From contig JANJXV010000153.1 in assembly GCA_024803745.1 (NCBI GenBank), positions 806,001 through 870,000 on the forward strand: 64,000 nucleotides of DNA, read 5' to 3'. Both the position numbers and the translations under genes were made by a program. Positions 36,191 through 48,369 of this stretch are shown piece by piece; the stretch's first letter is position 1; each line of letters opens with the position of its first letter. Origin of the DNA: Megascapheus bottae. Its lineage: Eukaryota; Chordata; Mammalia; Rodentia; Geomyidae. The notes under the pieces were generated by a model. That model was not told where the DNA came from. It did no database searches and saw only the letters and a program-made list of their open reading frames with translations.

Positions 36191-36360
36191 AAGCTGACTG
36201 TGTGGCTTAGTGGTAGAGTGCTAACCTATCAAGGATGAAGGCCTGGGTTAGATTCCTCAATACTACGTGAAAAGAGCAAGCCAGAAGCAGCACTGTGGTC
36301 CAAATGGTAGAGTGCTAACCTTTAGCAAAAGTAGCTCAGTCCCTGAGTTCAAGACTAAGG
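36190..36360 (+). repeat. ID-like SINE, plus strand
   Basis: 'gtggcttagtggtagagtgc' to 'cagtccctgagttcaagac', followed by the GA tract. Confidence 0.85.
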
Positions 36361-36540
<180 letters not shown>

Positions 36541-36594
36541 ACAGGAACTTCTAAATTGTACAGAGATAGAGAAGGAGACAGAAACTAATTTCTA

Positions 36595-37450
36595 AACTTT
36601 ACAGTCTTTCTATTTCCTTACAAATTCGTCTATGTCATTCTTTCTGACAGAAGCACAGAATTCCATTGTGTAAAAATACCATATTTGATCTACTCATCAA
36701 CTGACGGGCATCTGGGTTGGTTCCATACCTTTGCTATAGTAAATAGTGCTGTGATAAATGTTATTGTTCTAGTGAATTTAGTATGTCCTATCTGGACGAT
36801 TGGCAAGTAGTGAAATTGCTGGATCACAGGGGAGCTCTATGTTTAGTCTTTTTGGGATACTGCCATAGTGCTTTCCATAGTGGTTGAACGAGTTTGCAAT
36901 CCCATCACAGTGTAGTAGTGATCCCTCCTGGCCACATCCCCTCCAGCATAAGTTATTAGATTTCTGGATCTTGGCCATTCTAACTAGAGTGAGGAGGAAA
37001 AGGGAAAGAGGAACTGAAACTTTCTCTCCTTACAGATGACATGATTCTGTATTTAAAGAACCCTATAGTCTCTACTCCGAAGCTGCTTGAGCTGATATAA
37101 AACTTTGGTAAGGTATCAGGGTATAAAATTAACCTTCAATGTCAACTGCCTTCTTATATGCCAAGAAACGAGAGGAATGAGGCAAGAATCAGGATAGCAA
37201 CTCATTTTGCTATCAAAGAAAATAAAATACCTAGGAATTAACTTAGAATGTAAAGCACCTTTTTGATGGAACTATAAACCCTGGAGAAGGAAATTAACGC
37301 AGAACTGAGGAAATGCAAAAACCTATGCTCCTGGTTTGGAAGGAGTAATATTGTAAAAATGGCAATCTTCAATCAAAATCCCAATGTCATTCTTTAAAGA
37401 AACAGAAGAGGAAATCCAAAATTTCACTTGGAATAATAAAAGACCCCTTA
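36595..37450. mobile_element. Twin-primed (5'-inverted) L1
   Basis: From about 36595 to 36985 the minus strand reads the C-terminus of L1 ORF2 ([26 protein letters not shown]). From about 37005 to 37445 the plus strand reads the polymerase region ([12 protein letters not shown] to IWNNKRP). The two parts meet head to head near 36990-37005. This is the arrangement expected of twin priming: the inverted piece is upstream L1 sequence with its 5'-most side joined to the 3' part. About 0.6-0.8 kb between them is missing. Confidence 0.8.
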
Positions 37451-37827
37451 TAGTCTGTCTTCTTGCATGATACATAATGTTTAATCTCACCTTCTCCACC
37501 AAAATCTCACCTTTCTTATTGAGACATAGGTGGCCCTGTTTACTAGCAGCAAAGGCTCAAACGCGCAGTTTCAGGTGTCACCACTGCCTCTGTTACTGGA
37601 TAGATCCAACTCTGTCATCGATTCTGAGGTCTGCTCTGGGAGTCTTGGTCACAAGTTGTTCTGTGGCATCTGCTGCCAGCCTGTGCCTATTTGCTACCTT
37701 TTCTCCAGCAGCCTACAACAGGGAATGAATTTCACGGGCTGATGCTCTCCTTCATATGCAGGTCAGGATGAGCCCAATCCTCCCTCATCTTCCTCTTCCA
37801 ATTTTTGGGAAAAAATGTGCTGGCAGA

Positions 37828-38065
37828 AGTCCTCAGGTGTGGCGCATGGCTGATCCACACTTTTAATCCAGGCTGGTCAGGAGGCTGAGATCTGAGTATG
37901 GAAGTTCCAAGTCACCTAGAACAGGAAAGTCTGATAGATTCTTACTTCCAAAAATAAAAACAGCTGGCAATGGAGTTTGGGCTCAAGTGGTAAAGGGCTA
38001 GTCTTGAGTACAAATGCTTAGTGCCCAGGCCCTGAGTTCAGGCTCCAGCACTGCCAACAACCTCA
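37828..38065 (+). repeat. ID-like SINE, plus strand
   Basis: 'caggtgtggcgcatggctg' head and 'ccaggccctgagttcaggct' end. Confidence 0.8.
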
Positions 38066-38995
38066 CTTTAGTGAGATTTTAGCTTTATCCATGTAGGCAC
38101 ATCTCACTGGAATCTTTGCTGGTAGAGATAGTCTTCATAATTTTGACTCAAGGTAAAGGTCCTCCTGGGGTAGTACACAAAAGATGTCACGGAGAGAGGA
38201 GCCCCACTTGCTCCAGGTTTGAAGATGGCATAGGTCAAGCCAGCATGGAGTTGGCACATCAGTCTTTTTCCTAGCACCACCTACCAGTGAATGTCAAATG
38301 ACAGTGATTGTTGTGGGATTGTGTGGTTGAAGTGCCTCATTAAGGGCAGTGTTAGCACATCCAAACTTGGATACCAGGAATGCTGAAATCTCAAAACTAA
38401 GATTTCTGTTCGCTACAGAAATGCTGGTGTGTCTGTTATTCACTAAAAGTTCATGTTCAAAGATTCTGAAGCTTGATGCCATGTGTTTATTCCATTTAGT
38501 AAAATTATTTTAATGCACTGTATAAGTTAAAACATTTGATAAGAGTCAGGGGTAGTGAAAACATTGTTCTTGAATTCAGGTGTCTGGCAAGGTAATGGGG
38601 GGGTGTTGGTGGCTGGGACTATGAAGCTGGAGCTGCTATCAAACCATGGATCATGTTCCTCTTTGTCTGGGAGAAATAACTCCAAAGATGAAATTTGAAT
38701 GGTGAGGAAAAGATGATGATGTACTCAGGAAATTTCTCCTAATCAAATGCTCATGTGGAAGTGGGATGGGGGCTGGGCATGTCTGAGGCAGAGCTTAAGG
38801 GGGCTTCTCATGGCGTTGAGAACATTCCTTGTGACTTCAAGCATGCAGCAGGGTGTTTTAGATGACCATTGTGAGATGGATGGAATAAGACTGGAGACAA
38901 GATGCATGCTGGGATCCTGCAATGCTCTTGCATGAGTGGCTGGTGGCTCACCTGAAAGAACTAATTATGTCTAAAAAAGAAATCAGGAATTTGTT
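38066..38995. other. Unique stretch, no gene recognised
   Basis: Small frames at 38294-38482 and 38747-38935 have no domain that I can name, and no splice-bounded exon stands out. Confidence 0.4.
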
Positions 38996-38997
38996 TT

Positions 38998-39235
38998 GAT
39001 TAGATAATACCTGTAATCCGAGGCATATTCAGGATCCTGATCTTAGTATTGTGGTTTAAAACCAACCCAGCAAAGGGAAAAATGCATGAGACTCATACTC
39101 CCAGTTTAGAGCAAGAACAAAGATTGAAGTAGAGCTGTGGCTCAAGAGCTAGAGTGCTACCTTGAGCAAAGAACAGCTAAGAAAAAGCTCCAGGTATTGA
39201 GTTCAAGGCCAGGAATGAAAGAAGGAAGGTAAAAA
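38998..39235 (+). repeat. SINE, plus strand
   Basis: It has an 'ataatacctgtaatccgagg' head and 'gtggctcaagagctagagtg' body box. Confidence 0.75.
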
Positions 39236-39299
39236 AGAGAAGGATGTGAGGAAGGGAAATATATAAATGAAAGAGAGAAGGAACTAGAAATTTAAAACT

Positions 39300-41450
39300 A
39301 GAGAATATTTAAAAGTCATCAGTCCTTCTAAGAAAAGTGTTGGAGTATGGGTTCTATATGTGGTGAACTGGAAGCCCAGCAGTGACTTGTTAACCAAAGA
39401 GTCACCATGATGAGCAAAGGATAGAAATCTGCATGAGCCTCTTAGCGGATGGAGTGACAGAAGAGAACCTCAGCTCCCATCCCATAGTTAGAAGTATATA
39501 GAGATGGGGAAGTTGGCATCACCTTGATGTCATTGTGTCCATGGAGACTGGAAGCCATGGCTCTGTGAAAGCACAATGTTCTGGTTACTGAGCTGAGAGG
39601 CTGAGGAGAGCCAAGTCCTGGCCATGAAGAAATCAGAGTGGCAGCAGAGCAACTCTGCTGCAGTGTGTGCCTGCTTGGCTGTTCTTATTCTGTGGTGGAT
39701 CAGGCCGGAGCGGGTGATAGTAACTGTTTTGTGGTCACAAGCCCTTCACCAAGAGCTTCCTCTGAGATCCTCATAAGCTAGAGGGTGGCTGGTGGTGGGA
39801 TGTGTGTGGGGTGGAAGTGACAGAGGGATGGACGCATGGCAAGGTGGGTGAAGAGATGAGAGGAATGATGAGAGCCCAGTTCATTGGTTTCCAAGGTTAA
39901 TGGGTGGGAGGTAGAGAGGCATGATGGAGGAATGATGGAGGCAGGAGAAGGTGGTGACAGATTGAGGCCATCTGTAGTGCCAGCCTGGCCATCATCTGAA
40001 GCCCATAGGCAGCTTCCTGATCCTTCACTTAGTCCTGCTCCTTGTGGAGGGAATGTCACGTGTACCCAGAGCTAGGGGTGGGGCAATGTTAGTAGCATCT
40101 GGAGAACCATTGGCCTCTACCTGGGTGGGGGGTGGTTATGGCTCCCATGCTGGGTGGCCTGATAGCTATGGAACAGATCTCTCCTTAGCTACCACAGTCA
40201 GTGGCTGCTCTCCATCTAGGGTTAGGGCACCTGCTCAGCCATCAGGACACCCCATGCCAGGACAGAGGCCTACAATTCAGATGGCAGCACAGGGGTGAAG
40301 ATGATCTCACCGTAGCCCTAGTTACATGGCTGTCCCTGCATGCAGGACAGGATGAGCTGGGGGAAGATGTTCTCTGTGTTTTTCCACAGCCTATCCCGGC
40401 CTCTTCTTGTGTCTGATTAGACCAAGAGAGTACCAGGTTCCATCTCATATTCCTGGTTCTTTTTCTTTTACAGTCATAAGGCTTGAACTCAGGTCCTGGG
40501 TACTGTCCCTGAGCTCTTTTGCTCAAGGTTGATGCTCTACCATTTGAACCATAGTGCCATTTCCAGCTTTTCCTTTTCATGTGGATCTCTGATATGTCCA
40601 GTTCTGTGCCTGCAGGGAGGCACTCACCCCACAGACAGAGCCACCTCTGCCGTGACTGTGACTGCCCACAACCCTCACACCCACTCCTTGCACACCCCTC
40701 GACTCCAGTTTTAGCTCCTCTTGGACTGGGTGTCCAGCCTAACCCTTCCTACACTCACAAAGGGTCTACAATTGTCTTCCCAGGGTCCTTTCTTCTGCCA
40801 GCCAGAGTACAGACTGTGCACATCTTGACGGTCACAGAGCTCAAAGCCAAAGGCTGAGATGCAGAAGGGGGTGACCCAGTAGCTGCACAGGGCCCATGGA
40901 TCATCCTGTGCATCCCCCAGCCTGTGACTTCCCCCACCCCCTTGGCAGGGAAGCTCCATGCCCACATCCTGATCGCTGGTCCCCTCCAATTCCATTCTCC
41001 CCTGGATTTTGCAGACTGTCTACCATCAGGATCTAAAATTCTATTCATCACTTTATGTCCTTATCACTGATTTGCTACTTTGGCAGGATCTCCCCGTGCC
41101 TGGAGAGTGGGCATGTCATGTACTCTCTGTGGAGAAGTGCCCCGGGAGAAGAAATATGCACTTCATGTGAGTGTTGGACAGGGCAGGAGGGCTCCATAGG
41201 ATCAGAAGCCACAGGAGGGGTGCAGATGGGGGAACGCTAGGGGCCCCAGGGGACAGTGGGAGTTAGGGCACAGTTGGGTCCTTCTGCAGGGTTGACACCG
41301 CTTCACAAACCCAACAGAATGAGGTTCACATTACAGATGTCAGAGACAGTGCAGATTGCCAATGGGCGCAGGGGTCACTGTCAATCCCAGATGCTGGCTG
41401 CATGCTGGGATGCACGCAGAGATGTTTTCAAGGTCAGATAATGAGGATGT
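39300..41450. other. Unique, relatively GC-rich region, no gene recognised
   Basis: This stretch is visibly richer in G and C than its surroundings and holds open frames of 60-112 codons on both strands (for example 39778-40059 minus, 40242-40580 minus partly over a SINE, 40711-40995 minus). None shows a motif that I recognise. A minus-strand SINE lies at about 40455-40600. Confidence 0.45.
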
Positions 41451-42211
41451 TGCAGGGTGTAACCATTCTTTTCAGATGGCTCTCTAGCTCTCTTGAGTTT
41501 CATCTCTATCTTTGGCTTTTTCTTGGCAGTTAACTGGAAATGAGAGTTTCATGGACTTTCCTTTCTGGACTGGCTTCAAACAGAAGCTATGCACAGTTTT
41601 CAAACCATACCCTACTGTAGAAGGGAAGCTTGATCTGGTGCTTAACTGGGTTGCACTTTGGCTCCGTTTGCTATGTCTCACGGGAGGGGGCTCATCATTT
41701 ATAGACTAAGATCTCATGAACTTCAAAGCCAAATGCTACCTGAAAGTTCAGGGTCCCAGCCTATGTGTTGGGCCGGGGTGAATACATTCTCTGTTATGCT
41801 GGGTCATCAACCCATGTTTTAAGCTGGAAGTAGGCAGTGCCACATTTGATAAGAACATCTGCCAGAGATTGTCACCTCATGAAAGCAGATTCTAAATTTG
41901 TATTCCATTTCCTGTGGTGTACAAATCCCCTCCAACTTAGGCTCACATCCACCTTCAGGTCACACTCCTAATGCACCCTTGAGTGTCCTCATGGTATTGG
42001 GATCTAAGTTTGTAGGGAATGCTGCTTTAGTCCATGAATTAGCTGGACAAGTGATGACAAACGTGTTGTGGATTAATATGAGAACAATTTAAGAAGCCCT
42101 GGAGGAGCATCAACCTGACCCTCTGTGGTGCTATAAATCTGATAGGATGTTCCAGACTGAGAAACAATCACATGGCTTTGTGTTTGGCATCCAGACAAGT
42201 GAGTGCATGTC
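41451..42211. other. Unique sequence up to the right arm edge
   Basis: No gene or repeat that I can name. The sequence meets the arm abruptly at 42212, with no repeat at the junction that I recognise. Confidence 0.4.
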
Positions 42212-43492
42212 TTAGCTGTCAGCCAATACAGAGGAGAACATGAATAAGTGGGTGGAAAGCATCTGTCAGACCCCTGTCTGGGGGAAGGTGGAGAGAACAT
42301 AGGAAGGTAGATACCATGCCTGTGGTGGGGCCAAAAAAAGGGTAAAAGAGGCAAAGGAACCAGGTACTGGTAGCTCAAGACTGTCATCCTATCTACTCAG
42401 GAGTTTGAGATCTGAGGATCACAATTCAAAGCCAGCCCAGGACAGAAACTCCATGAGACTCTTATCTGCAATAAACTACTGAATGCAAGAAGCTCAAGCT
42501 CAGTGACAGCATCCAGGCCTAGCGTTCAAAACCGAGGACTGGCAGAAAAAAGTATCAAAGGACAAGAAGCTGGCCAAAAGTTAGAGGGACTCTATCTTGA
42601 CAAACAATACAATGGTAAGTTGCACTCAGAAGACTTGCACAAAATCTGGAAATGCCTGAGACCTATCTATGTATGTTTCCTGTTTGTCTAAATGCATATG
42701 TTTATGCATTAATATATTAGTATAGAGAGACAGATCAATACATATGACTATACATATATACATAGCCAGACACTTATGGGTGGGTGGTATACTGTGTGAG
42801 AGTTTGTGTTTGTGTTTTGTGGATGGCTATCTCTGTTTAAGAAAGATAGAAAATATGTAAATATCTTTAAAATCTTGAAAAAAATATACAGAGACATAAG
42901 CTCTTGAGGGAATCTGAAATGACAAGATTATTCACAGGCACGTTTATCCTTATGGATTCCTCAGCAAGTTTTAATTTTTTTCATTATTTTCTTTCTTTTT
43001 TTGAACCAGTGCTAAGGATTTCTCTCAGGGACCAGGTGCTGCCAATTACTAATTTTCTCATGGCTGCTACAAGAGGAACTGAGCCACAGTTCCACTTTTG
43101 CCTTATTTATTCGTGCTTAACTGAAGATAAAGATTTCTATCAGTGACTTTCTTTCAGGGGCTGGATTCTAACGAGGATCCCCAGACCTCAGGCTTCTCTA
43201 TAGCTACAATTAACAATATGAGAACCCAGCACTGGGTTCCAATGCACAGGGCAAGAAATTGAGTGAATCTCTCAACTCCAATTAGCTATAATAAGCTACA
43301 AGTGAAAGACCAATACCTTTGAGGAAAAGATGCTGAGGGTTATCACACAGGCCCTATGAGTAAGCCCTAAACCCTGTACACATGTGTGCATGCACACATT
43401 GGCAGATACACACACACATGCACACACACAATATCTCAGGCAATATTGTATTTTGAATTAATATCCAAAGATTGGACAACAGGATAGCAAGT

Positions 43493-44753
43493 AATAAAAT
43501 CTGTTTTTCTTGTCTACATTGAGGGAAAGGGATAAGTCACAAGATGCAGAAGCGAAGAATTCAGAGGCAAATGCTGTGAGTGAATAACTTGTAAAAAGCA
43601 CATTTCTTTTCTTTTCTTTTCTTTTGTTTTTTCTGGGGCTTGAACTCAGGGCCTGAGCACTGCTCTTGGCTTTTCCCAAGTCTAGCCCTCTGCCACTTGA
43701 GCCACATTGCCATATGGATTTTTATATCTGTGTGATATTAAGGACTCAAACCTAGATCTTCATGGATGCTAGGCAAGCACTCTACCACTGGGCCAAAGTC
43801 TAAACCCCGATTAAGTATTTATAAATAGTCATCATCATCATATCAAAATATCCTTTCTCCTACAAAGAATGAACACTTATCTATGTCTGTAAGACTTTTT
43901 TATGTCACCAATGCTTCTGTGATTTTCCCACTTGCATTTTTACAGATGACAGCACAGATATTCATCAGGAAGAAAAATAGATTAGGATACAGAAACCTAA
44001 CAACGTCCTAGTAGATTGAAGTGAAAAATATGTGCAAGATGGCCTGGGTCTTTCATCTATTTGTAGAGTGCTTGGCTACCACACAAAAAGAGTCCGGTTT
44101 GATTCTGCAGTACCATATACATAGAAAACTCTGGAAGTGGTGCTGTGGCTTGGTGGGACAGCTATAGCCTAAAGAAAGCCTAAGAACAATGGTCAGGCTC
44201 TGAGGTCAAGTCCCAGGACTAGCAAAAAAAAATGTGCAAAAGGCAAAATGCAAGCTGAGAAGGCACTGTGAAGCAAAATGTCTTGTGAAGTCTAAGGGGA
44301 ATAGTGACAGTTAAGTTTGGATCTTACCTAAGAAAGGCTCCTTGAGCCTGAGACCAGGCTAGCACTTACGCCTAGTTAATGACTTGGGATTTGAACAAAA
44401 AGGTGTGCTGTTTACTACATCCATCTGTGAGGTGGGAAGGGAATATGGAACCCCGGTAACCAAGCCACTGTATGTGACAACCAGCTCTAGTCAGCTCCCT
44501 TGGCCTGTGGCTCAGGAAGAAGAAAGATGTTGCTGTGCTGTTGCCAAAGGTCAGGAGGCTCGGATCTCAGGCATGAGAGATATGGATGTCTCACTTGAAG
44601 AAGTAGATGCTGGATCAGGGCCAAGACAAAATTCCAGTATATCAGGCATTTCTCTAGGAAGAAAGCCAGGAAACTCCAGGGAAACTCAGATGAGGTATAT
44701 TGAGAGGAAACCTATTTGAACCCATCATCCTGCCCACAAACTACAACCTTCTT
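43493..44753 (-). repeat. Arm copy of the host part of the tandem unit (right arm)
   Basis: Mirror of 11225-12585. It lacks about 101 bases (the segment at about 11541-11641 in the left arm) at a junction near 44447. The unit copies elsewhere keep this segment, so the right arm has lost it. Confidence 0.9.
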
Positions 44754-44766
44754 GTGTGCTTTCAAG

Positions 44767-46180
44767 TGACTATACTGAGATTAGAGTGTGTCATTTCCAA
44801 TCTACTCTATACCAATTCCTCAGTGTGAAGTGTGGTCCCATTCCTACGTTTGAAATATCCACAGTTTTGCCAATACAGTGTGATGGTAAGTCAGCTCAGA
44901 CTCTGAATGAGCCTTGTAACCTATGGATCCTGGAGGAAGGCCTGTTGGAGATGCTGCTGACAAAGCTGATCCCTGACTACCAGAAAGGTGATCTCTTTTA
45001 TGTGGGAAACTTCCTGCACAATTTCAAATAGTGGAGGACAATGTAGTAGTTGCTGGAAATTCTCTTGAAAAAGTGAGTGTTCCCCCTCCAAACCCATGTT
45101 TGCTCACCACTCCTGGCCAAGCCTTGGAATACTTGGCTCCTCTCTGAGCCTGTTTGGTTCACTGGGGTGTTCACAGGGGAGCTAAGCATGATACAAGTGC
45201 ACAAACTACTCCATTATGACTGGGACACCATGCCATTTCATTTCCCTCACAAGCTACTGGAGTCTCAACAGTGTGCTTACTGAGAAGTTGGATTTCAGGC
45301 ATGAGTAAGTGGCTCCCAACTGCAGCCCTCACCTAGGTGACATCCTAGGAAATCCCATTTCCCAGTAAGAAATGAGGTGTCAGTACTAATGGCGGAGGCC
45401 TGTGAAATGCTGGAGTCAGAGGAAAAGCTGGGGGCTGAATCACTTTTGAGCCATCAGGGAGGGATTGTGATAGCTTTGCCTGTTAGAACCTGAAAGCATT
45501 TACATTTTGGTGTGTGGTCCAGTGCTGCCACTTGAACCTGAACCCAGGTCTAAATGCCATCCCTTTGGTGTTCAAAATTAGCACTGTACCATTTGAGTCA
45601 TAGGTCAAGTTCTGGCTTTTTGCTGCCTAATTGAAGACAAGTGCCTTTAGACTTTTACTGACTAGACTGGCTTTCCACTGTGAACTTCAGAGCTCAGCCT
45701 GCTGGGTGGCTAAGATTAGAGGAATGAGCATTTAGTTCTTTATTTAGAGCATTCACTTATTGATTTATTTAGAGCATTTACTTAGTTAATTTAAGGTACG
45801 TTTACTTTGGACAGATGCATAGAGGCCTCTCTCAGAAGCTTCTGGAAGTGGGGGGTAAAAGTCATCCTGTTCTCGAGTGTCTCTTACCCCCCTCCCAGCA
45901 CATAAGTGCACATCTCTGCAGGACAGCCACAGCATTAGAATCCTGCAAGAAAGGGGCTTTGGTAAAAGGCTCAGGATGGAGAGAGAAGGCTCTTACTTTC
46001 CTTGTACCGAATGTGCCCACAGCATCATGTGTTCCATCTATATGTTGTGAATGGACTTCTACCCGAGTGATTTCTACGAGTTCAAGAACTGCCACACCCT
46101 GACACAACTCAAGCTCTATATGAGGCTCCACATGTCGGCTTTGGACCTGCTGTTCTAAACACAAACTTTTTGACCAGCTG
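44767..46180 (+). pseudogene. RalGDS-family (RasGEF_N domain) pseudogene, right arm
   Basis: This is the mirrored copy. Block 1 (about 44767-45072) starts after a plausible 'ctttcaag' acceptor and ends at a 'gtgagt' donor. It keeps the family's spacing over about 100 residues, including LNEPCN, GLLEMLLTKLIPDYQKGDLF and, after stops at 45029-45031, 45044-45046 and 45047-45049, a readable LLEILLKK end. Block 2 (about 45965-46180) carries YPSDFYEFKNC and LYMRLHMSALDL, matching the RalGDS segment around YSEDF to LNMPGSDL, with Trp changed to TGA at 46048-46050. A one-base shift follows before HKLFDQLEEYV. All these lesions are shared with the left arm, so the gene died before the arms formed or was homogenised afterwards. 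In the living family this domain stabilises a Ras-superfamily exchange domain in the cytoplasm. Confidence 0.75.
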
Positions 46181-46661
46181 GAGGAATATGTGACCAGTAA
46201 GACCAAGAAAAAGTAGAAGTCCTGGTGTGGGTGCCTCAGAACCTGTGAGTAGGAAGCCCATGTGGTCTAGATATTGGTTGGCCCTTACTTCTACAGAGCT
46301 TGGCAAAATGCCCTGTATGGGTGGTGTCAGCCAGGTAATGTCTGTCCTCTGAAAGGACTCTGGAATAAGCACTCATTAGAAAGACCCTACACCTCCTCAG
46401 TGTTCAGTCCAAACTCCAGTTCTACAGGTTCCTCCATTAGATCCTCATGGAAGTTGAGTGACACTTCAACTTGCAGAGTCCACTCTGTCCACTCTGTACC
46501 TATTTCTATTCTTAGGTTTGGGTCATCGTGTAAGAGCTTATCCTGAACTCCGGATGAAAAACCCACCAATGGAGCTGGTGACTGATGGAGACTGAGAATC
46601 ATCACTGCACTCCAGAAAGCATGGGCCTTCTGTAGAAATTACCAAAGAGGTTTAGAGTCCT

Positions 46662-47187
46662 ATGGATATATCTTTTGCTCTGAACCCCATGTGTGACACA
46701 GTTGAACCTGCAGATACTATGGAGGAAGAAAAAGAGCAGCCAGATTTCCTTCCGTTTCCTTTCACACTCCACCCAGAGTCAGTCCATCTGAGTCAGAGTA
46801 ACACTCCACTTATTGTGCAAGCTGAAGGGGCACACGCTGGGCTCATGGAAAATGTCCCCATGGGAAGCAGCAAGTGTACTCTCAATACTGGATTCATTGG
46901 AGGAAAATGAATCCATCCTCACAGAATATCCAGACCCATCCATCTCACTAAAAGAGACTCAATCTCTATTCGACAAACCAGAATCCATCCCCCTCTTAAC
47001 TCAGGAAGGACATTCTGTTTCTCATGACGAAGGAGACCCTTCTGAGGACTCGAAAGAAGAATTACTGTCTGAAGGCAACTTGGAGGCCAGTCTGGATTTA
47101 GAGCTTCCCTGTCCCCTTCCTAAAAAGACGTCTCTTTATCTTGCTCTCATGATTCTTGTCAAGTATTCATTGTATTTACTTTGCTAA
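46662..47187 (+). CDS. Uncharacterised Ser/Glu/Pro-rich ORF region, right arm
   Basis: This is the mirror of the region at 8792-9317: frame 46662-46910 overlaps frame 46813-47187 in another phase. The second frame stays open over 124 codons in both arms, with a few replacement differences (for example SVSHEEG in the left arm against SVSHDEG here, and SKVELL against SKEELL). A possible ATTAAA polyadenylation signal follows the stop near 47190. I cannot assign a function. Its position about 0.5 kb past the RasGEF_N-like exons suggests that it belongs to the same dead locus. Confidence 0.3.
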
Positions 47188-48369
47188 CTATTAAACTCTC
47201 ATTGTTAATATTATGGTGTGCAGTTCTTCAGTGCTTATTATACTGTGTTTTATTTTCCACTTATAATGTGAGACCTCAGACACATAGGTCCTGGGTGGGC
47301 CAAAAACCAGACAGGTCTGGTCCCATAGAAGACAACCTTACTGGATATACAGGGAACTATGAAATGCATGGAATCACCAGGAATCCAGGCCAGGCCTCCA
47401 TGGAAAGACAAGTCAGCTACCAAAGCTGAAGGACAGAGCAGATGCCTGGAAATGTGTTTTGTCAATCGGGAGAAGTGCCAGAGTAACTGTAATATTATGT
47501 GGGACTCTGTTCTGTGAGTTCAAGTCTGTTTATATATCCATTGTGCTTTGTACAAATATTTAAGAAAATTAAAACTCCACAATAGCATCAAAAATCTACT
47601 TTGGCTTTGAATGTGGCCTAGTTGTAGAGTGCTCGCCTAGTATACAAGAAGACCTTGATTCAATTCCTCGACACTGCATACACAGAAAAAGCAGATGGGG
47701 CACTGTTGCTCAGGTGTAAGAGTGCCACCCTTGAACAAATGTGGCCAAGGACAGTGCCTGGTCGCTCAGTTCAAGTCGCAGGACTAGCCAAACAAGAAAT
47801 CATACCATTTTCCACACATTTGGAAATAAATCTGATTTATCTAACCCTACTTCTTTTTTGCCAGTCCAGGGTGTGTGCCACCAAGCCAAACTACTGGCCC
47901 CCAACTTTACTATTTTTAATCATTTAATTTTTTTACATAATCATATTTCATGCTGTCTGTATTAATACCATAAACAGTATGCTTAGTGTAATAATGTTAA
48001 AGGTAAAACATAAGAAATTAATAACTAAAATTCCTTTTATATTAGTTTTATAGCATTACTACAATTTTATGAGAAAAATTACTTAGAATGTTTATTTTAG
48101 AGTTCAAGTAATCCATTTTGATAAATATATTAACCTACATCATTTATTTGAACACATTTTAAACTATTTTTTTCAGGAATGAAAATACATATATATTTGT
48201 TGTAAATGAAATTTATGACTTGCGGGGAAAGGAAAGAGAAAATGGGGGAGGGGGTAACAGTGTTTACAAGAAATGTACTCATTACATATGTAACAGCAAT
48301 CTCTTTGTATATCACCTTGAACAACAAATTTTTTGAAAAGTACAATAAGTTTAAATGTCTACTTTGGGC

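Noticed and set aside
41088..41166. Exon-like segment between 'ctttggcag' and 'gtgagtg'
   Set aside because: Splice-like edges alone are weak evidence; no frame gives a recognisable domain and no partner exon was found.
41740..42211. Possible retroviral envelope relic next to the right arm
   Set aside because: A vague resemblance in one frame only; no diagnostic motif or LTR could be supported.
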